Below are positions 8,084-16,771 of a DNA stretch of 64,000 bases, one piece after another. Position 1 is the first letter of the stretch. The number at the start of each line of letters is the position of its first letter. Under the pieces are notes generated by a model that searched no databases, had not been told where the DNA came from, and worked only from the letters and a program-made list of their open reading frames with translations. The stretch comes from WHSW01 sp963759295 (GTDB lineage: Bacteria; Actinomycetota; Thermoleophilia; Solirubrobacterales; 70-9), in contig CAVWYT010000006.1 in the NCBI GenBank assembly GCA_963759295.1, forward strand, positions 124,001 to 188,000, in the 5' to 3' direction. A program made the position numbers and the translations under genes.

Positions 8084-8470
8084 TTGGCCGGCGAGCGCTC
8101 CAGAGCCCGGTCCGGATCCTCGTTCGAGCGCCGCTACGGGTTCTGCCGCGCGGTCCGCACCGGCGGGCGAGTGATCGTCTCCGGGACCGCGCCGATCTGG
8201 CCCGACGGCTCCTGCGACCCCGACCCGGGCGCTCAGGCGCGGCGCTGCTGCGAGATCATCGTCGCGGCGCTGGAGGAGCTCGGCGCGGGCACCGCCGAGG
8301 TGATCCGAACCCGGATGTTCGTGACCGATCCCGAGGTCGCCGACGCCGTCGGCGCGGTGCACGGCGAGTTCTTCGGCGAGGCGGCTCCGGCCGCGACGAT
8401 GGTCGTCGTGAGCTCGCTGCTCGATCCGCGCTGGGTGGTCGAGATCGAGGCCGAGGCGCAGCTGCGGTAA
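8084..8470 (+). CDS. RidA-family enamine/imine deaminase
   Basis: 128-residue RidA/YjgF family protein. These homotrimers hydrolyse reactive enamine/imine intermediates released by PLP enzymes, which fits its position one base after a PLP aminotransferase. Visible features are VSGTAPIWPDGS in the N-terminal strand region and VIRTRMFVTDPE, whose Arg matches the substrate-binding arginine region. The C-terminus VEIEAEAQLR corresponds to the family pattern VEIEaiA. The start is TTG at 8084 in the -1 overlap region of the upstream stop, indicating coupled translation. Confidence 0.82.
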   Translation: MAGERSRARSGSSFERRYGFCRAVRTGGRVIVSGTAPIWPDGSCDPDPGAQARRCCEIIVAALEELGAGTAEVIRTRMFVTDPEVADAVGAVHGEFFGEAAPAATMVVVSSLLDPRWVVEIEAEAQLR

Positions 8471-8617
8471 GCCTCGATTGCCACGAGGTCCGAGCGGGCA
8501 CCGCGGCCCTCGGACGAAGAATCTGTTAGCAATTACTCACACGGCGCATGAACTCGGGGCGGCAGGGCCGCGGGGGAGATTCAAGGCGCCACCAACACTC
8601 ACCGATCTGGACAACTG

Positions 8618-9483
8618 ATGACCACTCTCGGAATCGCCCTCGCCCTCGCCTGCGCCGCGATGGCCAACCTGGGAATGCTCTGCAAGCACCGGGGTGCCTG
8701 CGAGTCGCCCGAGATCGAGCTGCGGAGCCCGTTGCGCAGCGCGATCGCGCTGTTCAGCTCGCGCTGGTGGACGCTCGGCTTCGCGGTCGCGGCCGTCGCC
8801 TGGCTCTTGCACGTCGCCGCGATGGCGGTCGCGCCGCTGTCGCTCGTCCAGGCCGTGATCGCCGGCGGCCTGGTCCTGATCGCGTTCCCGGCCAGCGCTA
8901 CTTCGACCACCGGCTCAACGCACGCGAGTGGCTCGGGCTCGGCCTCGCGGCCGCCGGACTCGCGTTCCTCGCGGTCACCGTCCCGCACGCGCGCGAGAAC
9001 GAGGGCTACTCGATCGCCACCCTGGCCGCGTTCGAGACGGTCATCTTCGGCGCCGGCCTGCGCGCTGTTCGCCTCCGGCATCCTGCGCCGCGGCTCGATC
9101 TGCCACGGCGTCGTCCTCGGGCTCGCCTCGGGCTTGCTGATCGGGGTCTCGAACGTCGCGATCAAGGCGCTCACCGAGGGCATCGCCGCCGCCGGGGGCG
9201 CGATCGCGCTGCTGAGCCCGTGGACGGTGCTCGCGGTGATCGGCGGCCTCGGCGCCTTCTTCGCGCTCGCCCGCGGGATGCAGCTCGGCGAGGCGATCCC
9301 GGTGATCGCCACCGCGTCGGTGTCCTCCAACTGCGCCGCGATCCTCGGCGGCGTGGTCGTCTTCGGCGATCCGATCGGCTCCGGCCTCGTCGAGGGCCTC
9401 GCCCGCGGCGTCGCCTTCGCCGCCGTGATCGCGGCCGCGGCGCTGATGCCGCACGCTCCCGCCGGCGCGCCGCCAGCGCCTGA
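8618..9483 (+). CDS. DMT/EamA-like membrane transporter, frame interrupted
   Basis: Polytopic membrane protein resembling drug/metabolite transporters. It begins MTTLGIALALACAAMANLG and continues with WTLGFAVAAVAWLLHVAAM, APLSLVQAVIAGGLVLIAF, a middle part AREWLGLGLAAAGLAFLAV in another frame, and VVLGLASGLLIGVSNVAIKAL in the first frame again. Frame changes fall near 8895 and 9065, with a third before the TGA at 9481-9483. Without the third, the frame would run to 9622 over the convergent epimerase gene. The defects belong to the error-rich zone, so the gene is probably intact in the cell. Substrate unknown. Confidence 0.6.
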
Positions 9484-9504
9484 GCGCCGTCCGGGCGCCC
9501 GTGG

Positions 9505-10506
9505 CTACGCGCCGGCGGGCAGCTTGCCCTCGGCGGCGAGCATGTCGCGCAGCCCTGCTCGAGCCCGCGCGGCGAGTAGCCGAGCTCGGCGATCGCCTTG
9601 TCGTGCTTGGCCCAGAAGGTGACCCCGTCGGCCGAGGAGATCAGCTCGCGCAGGTTCGGCGGCTGGCCCATGAGCTTGCCGACCACCGGGCCCGACCGGC
9701 GTCATCAGCTTCAGCAGCCCGGTCGGCATCGCCCGCTTCGGCGGCTTGCGGCCGGTGACCTCGGCCGACGGTGTCGATCAGCTCGCGCATCGTCGTGATC
9801 TGGCCGCCGAGCACGTAGGCCTCGCCGGGCTCGCCCTGGTCGAGCGCGAGCAGGATCCCGGCGGCGACGTCGTCGACGTGGACCATGTTCATGCCGAGGT
9901 CGGGGAACGGCGATCATCGGCATCCGCCCGGCGAGGAACTGGTTGATCTGGCGTGCCGATCGCCGAGTGGTCGTCGGGGCCGTAGACGCCGCCGGGCTGG
10001 ACGATCACGCACGGCAGGCCCTCCTCGGCGATCAGCCGCCTGGCGATCTCGGTGCGCCTCGTACTTGGTCTGCTCGTAGTAGGAGGTGAAGTCGCGTGCC
10101 GGGGTGCTCGTAGGTCTCGTCGACGACCTCGCCGTGGGTGTTGCCGAAGGCGCCGACGGTCGAGACGTAGACGACCTTCGGCGTCTTCGCCGTCGAGCGC
10201 CGCGCGCAGGACGCGCTCGGTGCCGAGCACGTTCGCCTCGTACATCGCCCGGTGCTCGCTCTCCGGGATCCCGACCTCGTAGACGGCGGCGTCGTGGATC
10301 AGCGCGTCGCAGCCCTCGAGCCCGGCCGGCGATCGCCGCGGAGTCGGCGAGGTCGCCGACCACCAGCTCGCAGCCGAGCGCCTCGAGCTCGCGCGCCCTT
10401 CGCAGGTCGAGCGGACGAGCACGCGCACGTCGTCGCCGCGCTCGCGCAGCGCCCGGGCGACGTGGCCGCCGATGAACCCGGTGCCGCCGGTCAGGAAGAC
10501 CTTCAT
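9505..10506 (-). CDS. NAD(P)-dependent extended SDR epimerase/dehydratase, frame interrupted
   Basis: Rossmann-fold sugar-epimerase-like protein. It opens MKVFLTGGTGFIGGHVARAL (nucleotide-binding GxxGxxG) and has LEALGCELVVGDLADSAA, CDALIHDAAVYEVGIPESEH, the catalytic YxxxK as YYEQTKYEAHR, and VIVQPGGVYGPDDHSAIGT. Then come MNMVHVDDVAAGILLALDQG and AEAYVLGGQ-like text, and the end LRDMLAAEGKLPAGA before the stop at 9505-9507. These pieces alternate between frames, so several single-base indels are present. One extra C near 9690 and one near 9560 can be inferred from the expected joins. Total length of about 333 residues is normal. It is transcribed divergently from hflX. Confidence 0.72.
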
Positions 10507-10515
10507 CGGCGCTCG

Positions 10516-10521
10516 AGACTA
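10516..10521 (-). promoter_or_regulatory. -10-like box TAGTCT, leaderless spacing
   Basis: On the minus strand TAGTCT ends 9 nt before the epimerase ATG (10506). Confidence 0.5.
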
Positions 10522-10545
10522 TCCGTGATCGCGCCGCGTCCGCCG

Positions 10546-10551
10546 TACACT
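10546..10551 (+). promoter_or_regulatory. -10-like box TACACT, leaderless spacing
   Basis: TACACT ends 6 nt before the hflX ATG at 10558, and is divergent from the epimerase box 25 nt away. Confidence 0.5.
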
Positions 10552-10557
10552 GTCGCG

Positions 10558-11916
10558 ATGGCACCGAACGGCGCGCCGAGACTCAGGCGGAACGGAGCAC
10601 GGCGCGGGCATCCGCAACGCCCGCGCGCGCCAGCGCGCGCTCGCGATCGGCGTCGTCCGCGAGCCGCGCCCGGCGAGATCGCGACCCGCTCGCCGAGCTC
10701 AAGGAGCTGCTGCGCACGGCGGGCGTCGCGACCGCCGGCGAGATGGTCCAGGTGCGCCCCGAGCCCGGACCCGGACCGCTACTTCGGTCGCGGCAAGCTC
10801 GACGAGCTGGAGCGCGAGATCAAGCGCAGCGGCGCCAACCTCGTCGCCTGCGACGACGAGCTCGCGCCGCGCCAGGAGCGCAACCTCGAGGCGGCGCTCG
10901 ACGTGCCGGTGATCGACCGCACCGCGATCATCCTCGACATCTTCGCCGACCACGCCCACTGCGGCCGAGGGCAAGCTCCAGGTCGAGCTCGCCCAGCTCG
11001 AGTACAACCTCGCCCGCATGCGCGGGCTGTGGACGCACCTCGAGCGCCTCGGCGCCGGGCGCATGGACGGCGGCATCGGCACCCGGGGCCCGGGCGAGTC
11101 CCAGATCGAGACCGACCGCCGCCTCGCCCGCGACCGGATCTCGGCCCTGCGGCGCCGCCTCGTGCGGGTGGAGCGAAACCGCGGCGTGATGCGCGCCCGG
11201 CGCGAGTCGCTCGGCGACTCCCGCCGGTGGCGCTCGCCGGCTACACCAACGCCGGCAAGTCGACGCTGCTGAACGCGCTCACGGGCGCCGGGGTCGAGCG
11301 TGGGGGAGAGGCTCTTCCACACCCTCGACCCGACCACGCGCGCCTACGAGCACCACGGCCGCCGCTATCTGGTCACCGACACCGTCGGCTTCATCCGCAA
11401 GCTCCCGCATCAGCTCGTCGAGGCCTTCAAGGCGACGCTCGAGGAGACCCGGCTCGCCGACCTGATCGTGCACGTGGTCGACGGCTCCGAGCCCGCGGCC
11501 GAGCCGCGCCGAGGCGATCGCCGCGGTCGACTCGGTGCTCGAGGAGATCGGCGCCGGCGACCAGCCGCGGCTGCTGGTGTTCAACAAGCTCGACCTGCTC
11601 GACGACGAGGCAGCGGCGCGACCTGCTGGTCGGCAACCCGGAGGCGATCGGCGTCTCGGCCGCGACCGGCGAGGGGATCGAGCGAGCTGCGCGACCGGAT
11701 CGAGACGGCGTTCGAGGAGACGCTCCGCGAGGTCGAGCTGCTGGTGCCCTACGAGGAGGGCGGCCGGCTCTCGGAGCTCTACGAGCTCGCCGGGGAGCTC
11801 GAGCGCGAGGAGCGCGCCGACGGCGTGCTCGTCCGCGCCCGGATCCCGGCCGCGCTCGCGCACCGGTTCGGCGACTTTGCGGTCAACGGCGCCGGCGCGC
11901 GCCGACGGACGCCTGA
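10558..11916 (+). CDS. hflX: Ribosome-associated GTPase HflX, frame interrupted
   Basis: GTPase that rescues or splits stalled ribosomes. Recovered pieces in order: ALAIGVVREP, YFGRGKLDELEREIKRSGANL, DELAPRQERNLEAALD, VELAQLEYNLARMRGLWTHL, the glycine-rich GAGRMDGGIGTRGPGESQIE, G1 GYTNAGKST, G3 DTVGFIRKLPHQLVEAF, G4 FNKLDLL, and G5-like IGVSAATGEG, ending FGDFAVNG. They lie in three frames. The joins imply extra bases near 10766, 10968, 11300, 11505, 11612 and 11687, and a missing C near 11222. The length (about 450 residues) and all G motifs are normal, so the gene is most likely intact and the sequence faulty. dut starts 3 nt after the stop. Confidence 0.85.
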   Translation: MAPNGAPRLRRNGARRGHPQRPRAPARARDRRRPRAAPGEIATRSPSSRSCCARRASRPPARWSRCAPSPDPDRYFGRGKLDELEREIKRSGANLVACDDELAPRQERNLEAALDVPVIDRTAIILDIFADHAHCGRGQAPGRARPARVQPRPHARAVDAPRAPRRRAHGRRHRHPGPGRVPDRDRPPPRPRPDLGPAAPPRAGGAKPRRDARPARVARRLPPVALAGYTNAGKSTLLNALTGAGVERGGEALPHPRPDHARLRAPRPPLSGHRHRRLHPQAPASARRGLQGDARGDPARRPDRARGRRLRARGRAAPRRSPRSTRCSRRSAPATSRGCWCSTSSTCSTTRQRRDLLVGNPEAIGVSAATGEGIERAARPDRDGVRGDAPRGRAAGALRGGRPALGALRARRGARARGARRRRARPRPDPGRARAPVRRLCGQRRRRAPTDA

Positions 11917-11919
11917 GCG

Positions 11920-12360
11920 GTGGAGCTGCGCTTCCAGGCGCTTGACGACGGCGGCGCGACTCCCGACGCGCGCCCACCACGGCGACGCCGGGCTCGACCT
12001 CTACGCCGCCGAGGCCGCGACGATCGGCCCCCGCGGAGGGCGCGCAAGCGTCGGCACCGGGCTCGCGGTCGAGATCCCGCCCGGCCACGCGCGGCCTGGT
12101 GCTGCCGCGCTCGGGGCTCGCGGCCGCGCACGGGATCGACGCTCGTCAACGCGCCCGGCCTGATCGACCCCGGCTATCGCGGCGAGCTGCGGGTGCTGCT
12201 GCTCAACACCGACCCGAGCGAGGCGTTCGAGATCGCGCCCGGGCGACCGGATCGCCCAGCTGCTGCTGACGCCGTTCGCCGAAGCGCTGCCCGGTCGAGG
12301 TCGAGGCGCTCTCGGACACCGCCCGCGGCGCCGGGCGGATTCGGCTCCTCGGGTCGCTGA
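11920..12360 (+). CDS. dut: dUTP diphosphatase, frame interrupted
   Basis: Trimeric dUTPase that hydrolyses dUTP to dUMP and PPi. Conserved motifs occur in order but in different frames: motif 1 HHGDAGLDLYAAE, motif 2 PRSGLAAAHGI, motif 3 NAPGLIDPGYRGELRVLLLN, motif 4 APGDRIAQLLLTPF, and the glycine-rich motif 5 near the C-terminus as GAGGFGSSGR. Start GTG at 11920 (MELRFQALDDGG) and stop TGA at 12358-12360 share one frame, so the indels cancel over the gene. It directly follows hflX with a 3-nt gap and ends 9 nt from the convergent gatD. Confidence 0.83.
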   Translation: MELRFQALDDGGATPDARPPRRRRARPLRRRGRDDRPPRRARKRRHRARGRDPARPRAAWCCRARGSRPRTGSTLVNAPGLIDPGYRGELRVLLLNTDPSEAFEIAPGRPDRPAAADAVRRSAARSRSRRSRTPPAAPGGFGSSGR

Positions 12361-12369
12361 CCGCCTCGT

Positions 12370-13116
12370 CTAACCCCGCATCGCCGCGGCGCGGGCGCTC
12401 TCGTGCGCCGCGTGCTCGAGACGGTCCTCGAGCGGCGCGAGCTCGGGCTCGACTCCGGACGTCGCGGGCGAGGGCGAGCGCGATCAGCCGGTCGGCTAAG
12501 GCGGCGTTCTTGGGCAGCAGCGGGCCCGTGGAGGTAGGTGCCGAACAGATTTCGCCCTGCGGACGCCCTCGAGGCCGTCCTTGCCGTTGTTGCCGAAGCC
12601 CTTGATCACGCGGCCCAGCGGAGTCGCCTCGGGGCCGAGGTAGGTCCGCCCGCCATGGTTCTCGAACCCGGCGATCGCGATCGTCTTCCCGCCGGGGCCG
12701 AGGTCGGCCTCGATCGCGACGTTGCCGATCAGCCGCTCGCCCGGCTCGCGCACGGTCTCCAGGTCGGCGATCCCGAGACCGGCGATCCGCTCCCCGCCGA
12801 GCTGGTAGCTGTGGCCGAGGAGCTGGTAGCCGCCGCATACGGCGAGCACGACGGCGCCGTCGTCGACCGCCGCGGCGATCGCCTCGCGCTTGGTGTCGCG
12901 CATGTCAGCGGCGACCAGGCGCTGATCGCGATCCTGTCCGCCGCCGACGTAGATCAGGTCGTGATCGGCGCGGTCGAAGCGCTCGCCGGGGCCCGCGGCG
13001 GCGTACTCGAACCCGATCCCCCGCCACTCGCAGCGGCGGCGAAGGAAGAGGATGTTGCCGCGGTCGGCGTAGATGTTCATCTGCTCGGGGTAGAGCGCCA
13101 GCAGCCGCAGCTTCAT
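12370..13116 (-). CDS. gatD: Lipid II isoglutaminyl synthase, glutaminase subunit GatD (3' part frame-interrupted)
   Basis: Class I glutamine amidotransferase that supplies ammonia to MurT for amidation of the lipid II stem peptide. It starts MKLRLLALYPEQMNIYADRGN, typical of GatD, with the catalytic Cys in LAVCGGYQLLG and the catalytic His region in GFENHGGRTYLG. The 3' third changes frame near 12550 and 12480: GEICSAPTY, HGPLLPKNAALADRLIALALA and GVEPELAPLEDRLEHAA are recovered from successive frames up to a TAG at 12370-12372, giving about 248 residues. The ATG overlaps the stop of the upstream methyltransferase by one base (TGATG). MurT is not adjacent but one gene upstream. Confidence 0.85.
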
Positions 13117-13892
13117 CACGCGGCCTCCAGGACGCAGACCACCGAGCCGACGTGATCGGCGGTCGACGGGATCCCGATCCGCTCGCGCGGTCTGAACCCC
13201 GCGGCCTCGGCCTCGGCCTCGAATGCACCGGCGTCGACTCTGTCCAGCCAAACCGTGCTCGCGCGCTCGCTGAGCTCGCCCGCCGGGGAGACGAGCTGGC
13301 GCAGGCGGCGGACCTCGATCTCGCGGTCGCCGATTCGCACCTCGATCGGGAGGCTCGAGAACACCCAGCCGTCGACCTCGCGGACGTCCGGCAGCGGTCC
13401 CGCGCCGCGCTCCGCCGACCCGCTCGGCCGCGCCTCGGCGATCGCATCCTCGGCGAGCAGCGCCGCCGCGAGCGTCCCGCCGCGGTCGACGTGCTCCGCG
13501 CAGGCGGCGAGCATCGCGCCGCGGCCCGGCGCCCCGCCGAGCAGCTGGACTAGCTGCATCGGCGCCAGGATCGCGGCGAAACGCCCGCCGAGGCGCAGCC
13601 GCCGAACGTCGGCGACCTCGGCGGCGATCGCCAACCCCCGCTCGGTGGCGCGGCGACGCAGCTCGGCGATCAACTCGGAGGAGCTGTCGACCGCCGCGAG
13701 CTCGAGGCCGGCCGCCGCGAGCCGGAGCGCGACGCGACCGGTACCGGCGCCGAGCTCGAGGACCGGGCCACCGGCCCCGCGGCCGAGCTCGTCCCAGAGC
13801 GCGAGGTCGGCCACGTAGGCGCCGCACTCGACGTCGTGCCACACGGCCTCGCGGGCGATCCGCTCGGCGGCGCCCGAGCCCGCCCGGCTCAT
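13116..13892 (-). CDS. Class I SAM-dependent methyltransferase inside the murT-gatD operon
   Basis: 258-residue protein starting MSRAGSGAAERIAREAVWHD. Methyltransferase motif I is PVLELGAGTGRVALRL (about residues 43-58). An acidic motif II (LAAVDSSSELI) and a GRFAAILAPMQLVQLLGG stretch with the motif IV position follow. The C-terminal half is beta-rich as in small-molecule methyltransferases. Its ATG overlaps the murT stop by 4 nt and its stop overlaps the gatD ATG by 1 nt, so the three genes are translationally coupled. The substrate is unknown. Context suggests a cell-wall precursor or a regulatory role, but nothing in the sequence proves it. Confidence 0.8.
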   Translation of the reverse strand: MSRAGSGAAERIAREAVWHDVECGAYVADLALWDELGRGAGGPVLELGAGTGRVALRLAAAGLELAAVDSSSELIAELRRRATERGLAIAAEVADVRRLRLGGRFAAILAPMQLVQLLGGAPGRGAMLAACAEHVDRGGTLAAALLAEDAIAEARPSGSAERGAGPLPDVREVDGWVFSSLPIEVRIGDREIEVRRLRQLVSPAGELSERASTVWLDRVDAGAFEAEAEAAGFRPRERIGIPSTADHVGSVVCVLEAA

Positions 13893-15286
13893 CGCCAGAA
13901 CTCCCGCGCCAGGCCCCGCGACGCCAGCAGCGTGCGCAGCTCGATCAGCGCCGTGTAGGTCGGGAGCGCGAATACCCGGCCGTCGGAATCGGCGACGACG
14001 AGATCGAGCGCCCGCTCGATCGACGGCTCGACCGTGAGGATCGACTCGTCGAGACCCGCGTACTTGAGCCGCAGCGCCATCTCCGGGGCGCGGGTGCCGG
14101 TGCAGACGACACGGCGCGCCGCCCCGGCGAGCAGCTCGAAGTCGGCGTCCCAGACCCAGGACACGTCGCGGCCGTCGGCGATCCGGTCGTTGAGCGCGAT
14201 CCACAGGTCGAGGCCGCCGGCTCGCGACGCCTCCAACCGCAGCGTCCGCAGGACCTCGTTGGCGCCCGCCGGGTTCTTGATCAGCAGGATCGACACCGGG
14301 CAGCCGGCGACGTCGATCGTCTCGACGCGGCCGAACGCGGCCTCGACCGCCGACAGCGCCGCGGCGGCCGTCTCGAGCTCGATCCCGAGCCCGAGCGCGG
14401 CGGCGAGCGCCGCGAGCGCGTTGTAGACGTTGTAGAGGCCGGGGAGTGGCAGCTCGATCTCGGCCTCGCCGGCCGGCGTGGAGACCCGGACCCGCGAGCC
14501 ACGCATCCCTTGGAGCTCGATCTCGGTGGCGGCGACGTCGGGGGCCGGACGATCGGCGCCGCAGTTGGGACACGTGTAGTGGCCAAGATGCCCGACGAAG
14601 GCGCGTGCGTAGACGTAGGGGTGCCCGCAGCGGCGGCAGTGCTTGGCGTCGAACGCGTGCTGGAGCTCCGGGAGCGCCTGAGCGACGTCTTCGATCCCGA
14701 AGTAGCTGACCCGTTCGCGGCGGCGCAGCTCCCGGTCGCGACCGAGGTCGGCGATCAGCGGATCGTCGGCGTTCAGCAGCAGGTCGGTCGCGCCCGCGAG
14801 CGCCTCGACCATCTCCGCCCAATCGTCGGCGAGTCGCTCGAGCTCCCCGTAGCGGTCGAGCTGGTCGCGGAACAGGTTGCCGAGCACGATCATCCGCGGA
14901 TCGAGCTCGGCCGCGATCCGCGGCAGCCATGCCTCGTCAACCTCGAACAGGCCCTCGCTGCCGGTCTGCTCGAGCAGCGCCGTCGCCACTCCCCAGCTCA
15001 TGTTCGAGCCCGCCCTGTTGTGCACCGGGACGCGTCCTGCGGCCCGCATCGCGGCGGCGATCATCCCGGCGGTGGTCGTCTTTCCGTTCGTCGCGCTGAC
15101 GATCGTGGCGCCCCCGGTGAGCCGACCACCGAGCCGGGCGACGGCATCGGGCGCGAGGCGAAGCAGCAACCGCCCCGGGAGCGTCGTCCCGCCGCCGCGC
15201 CCGCTTCGCCGGCTGAGCGCGCCGGTCGCTCGGGCGAGGCCGAGCTTCGCCCGGAACGAGGGGCCGAGGGCGCGTGACCTGCTCAT
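13889..15286 (-). CDS. murT: Lipid II isoglutaminyl synthase, Mur-ligase subunit MurT
   Basis: Mur-ligase-like ATPase that with GatD amidates D-Glu (or its equivalent) in lipid II. 465 residues: the ATP-binding loop is VSATNGKTTTAGM (about 62-74), followed by VHNRAGSNMSWGVA and VLGNLFRDQLDRYGEL. A four-cysteine zinc ribbon typical of MurT follows as CRRCGHP and CPNCGAD. The NPAGANEVLR stretch and the C-terminal DUF1727 domain with ALNDRIADGRDVSWVWDADF carry the conserved Asp thought to act with the GatD glutaminase site. It overlaps the upstream kinase-like gene and the downstream methyltransferase by 4 nt each. Confidence 0.94.
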   Translation of the reverse strand: MSRSRALGPSFRAKLGLARATGALSRRSGRGGGTTLPGRLLLRLAPDAVARLGGRLTGGATIVSATNGKTTTAGMIAAAMRAAGRVPVHNRAGSNMSWGVATALLEQTGSEGLFEVDEAWLPRIAAELDPRMIVLGNLFRDQLDRYGELERLADDWAEMVEALAGATDLLLNADDPLIADLGRDRELRRRERVSYFGIEDVAQALPELQHAFDAKHCRRCGHPYVYARAFVGHLGHYTCPNCGADRPAPDVAATEIELQGMRGSRVRVSTPAGEAEIELPLPGLYNVYNALAALAAALGLGIELETAAAALSAVEAAFGRVETIDVAGCPVSILLIKNPAGANEVLRTLRLEASRAGGLDLWIALNDRIADGRDVSWVWDADFELLAGAARRVVCTGTRAPEMALRLKYAGLDESILTVEPSIERALDLVVADSDGRVFALPTYTALIELRTLLASRGLAREFWR

Positions 15287-16170
15287 CGGGGCGCGATCAC
15301 GCGCAGCGATCGCGGCAGCACGCGCACGGTCGCCGGCAGGTCCGCGAGGTGATCACCGTCGGCGTAGACGGCGAACGGCCGGTCGGCCTCGATCGACACC
15401 TCGCGAGCGCGCGCCACCGTCACCTCCTCGTTTTCCACATGCTTGCCCTCGAAGACCTTCGGCAGGTTGGCGAGGAAGCGCAGCTTGCCCGTTTCGCCGG
15501 TGGTGACGACGTCGAGAAGCCCGTCGTCGAGCTCGGCGTCGGGAGCGATGAACATGCCGCCGCCGTAGGCGCGGCTGTTGGCGGCGGCGACCGAGTAGCC
15601 GCTGAACTGCCGGCGCTCCCCGTCCAGAGTGAGCGTGAACCGGGCGGGCTTCCAGCTCGCAAGCGCCCGCAGGGCCGCGTAGGCGTAGACGAGGTTGCCC
15701 CTGATCCACTTCGCCTCGTTGGCGATCCGGTTGGCATCGGAGTCGAAGCCGCAGCTCGCGATGCACAAGAACCGGCTGCCATTGACCTCGCCGACGTCGA
15801 TCTCGCGCCAGACGCCGGCGACGAGCACCTCGACGGCGGCCTCGACATCGTCTGGGATGCCGAGCACCCGGGCGAGGTCGTTGCCCCGGCCGCCCGGGAC
15901 CAGCCCGAGTGGGACCTCGCCGCCCGCGAGCGCTCCGCCGACCTGGCCGAGGAGCCCGTCGCCGCTGATCACGACGGGGATCTCGCCCGCGGCGGCCGCG
16001 GCACGCGCCTGCTCGCAGCCGTGCTCGACGCTCTCCGTGAACACCGACCGGTGCTCGACGCCCCGTTCGCCGAGCGCGGCCTCGACGCGAGGCAGTAGCT
16101 CGCGAGCCCGCCCGCTGCCGGCGGACGGGTTGATCAGCAGCAGGAACCTGCTCGTGGCCGACGAGATCAC
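15283..16170 (-). CDS. Diacylglycerol kinase-family lipid kinase
   Basis: YegS/DagK-like lipid kinase of 295 residues that probably phosphorylates diacylglycerol or another lipid. Motifs are FLLLINPSAGSG (about 9-20), VVISGDGLLGQVGGAL (in place of the usual GGDGT, as in other actinobacterial members) and LGLVPGGRGNDLARVLGIP. The C-terminal beta domain has AAANSRAYGGGMFIAPDAEL and YADGDHL. The start is GTG at 16170 with TAGCCT 9 nt upstream. Its stop overlaps the murT start by 4 nt, making it the first gene of the dagK-murT-methyltransferase-gatD operon. Confidence 0.88.
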   Translation of the reverse strand: MISSATSRFLLLINPSAGSGRARELLPRVEAALGERGVEHRSVFTESVEHGCEQARAAAAAGEIPVVISGDGLLGQVGGALAGGEVPLGLVPGGRGNDLARVLGIPDDVEAAVEVLVAGVWREIDVGEVNGSRFLCIASCGFDSDANRIANEAKWIRGNLVYAYAALRALASWKPARFTLTLDGERRQFSGYSVAAANSRAYGGGMFIAPDAELDDGLLDVVTTGETGKLRFLANLPKVFEGKHVENEEVTVARAREVSIEADRPFAVYADGDHLADLPATVRVLPRSLRVIAPR

Positions 16171-16177
16171 AGGTCGG

Positions 16178-16771
16178 TCAGGCTACGCGGCGGCCGACGA
16201 ACCAGGTTCCCGCGCCCGCGGTCCCCTGCGCGATCGGTTCGATTCCTCGACGGCTGAAACCACGCTCCAGGACGGCCGCCGGCGTGTAGAACGGGGTCGC
16301 CTCGCCGTGGCTCGCGGCGACGATCACATGCCCTGCGGGGCGAAGCACGCGTCCGATCTCCGAGAAGAACGGCGGCATGTTGAGCTGCGCGACGAGATCG
16401 AACGACTCCGTGGCGTAGGGCAGCCGGGCCGCGTCGGCCACCCGAAACGCCACCCGGCCCTCGGGATCGAGCCCGACCTTCGCCCGCGCCTCCCGAATCA
16501 TCTCCTCGGAGATGTCAACGCCGCGAACGCTCGCCCGCGGGAACTCGCGCGCGAGAAACAGGGCCGCCTCCCCGGTTCCGGTGCCGAGATCGAGCACGCG
16601 TTCGGGCGCGGGCTTGACTCGAGTCGCCGCGGCCGCGAGCGCCTCGAGGTGGTCGACCGACCCGGCGCCCGTCCGCTGATCCCAGCTCAGCGCCTGGCGA
16701 TCGAAGAACCCGCGCATCGGTGCGCGATACAGCGGCCACAGTGGCGGAAACCGAACCACGGTCGCGTTCAT
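16178..16771 (-). CDS. SAM-dependent methyltransferase (UbiE/COQ5-like)
   Basis: 197-residue class I methyltransferase. MRGFFDRQALSWD precedes motif I RVLDLGTGTGEAALFLA (about 57-73). Post-I is VRGVDISEEMI, motif II region AFRVADAARLPYATESFDLV, and IGRVLRPAGHVIVAASHGE follows. It is close to the Methyltransf_11 group acting on small molecules or lipids. The start at 16771 gives MNATVVRFPPLWPLY. It lies 7 nt upstream of the lipid kinase gene on the same strand, though that gene also has its own -10-like box inside this one. Substrate unknown. Confidence 0.8.
   Translation of the reverse strand: MNATVVRFPPLWPLYRAPMRGFFDRQALSWDQRTGAGSVDHLEALAAAATRVKPAPERVLDLGTGTGEAALFLAREFPRASVRGVDISEEMIREARAKVGLDPEGRVAFRVADAARLPYATESFDLVAQLNMPPFFSEIGRVLRPAGHVIVAASHGEATPFYTPAAVLERGFSRRGIEPIAQGTAGAGTWFVGRRVA
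16180..16185 (-). promoter_or_regulatory. -10-like box TAGCCT, leaderless spacing
   Basis: Minus-strand TAGCCT ends 9 nt before the GTG (16170) of the lipid-kinase operon. It lies inside the 3' end of the upstream methyltransferase gene. Confidence 0.45.

Noticed and set aside
8890..12560. A block of true pseudogenes in the frameshift-rich zone
   Set aside because: All motifs, lengths and gene borders are intact and defects stop abruptly at both ends on both strands, which fits sequence error better than simultaneous decay of hflX, dut and gatD.
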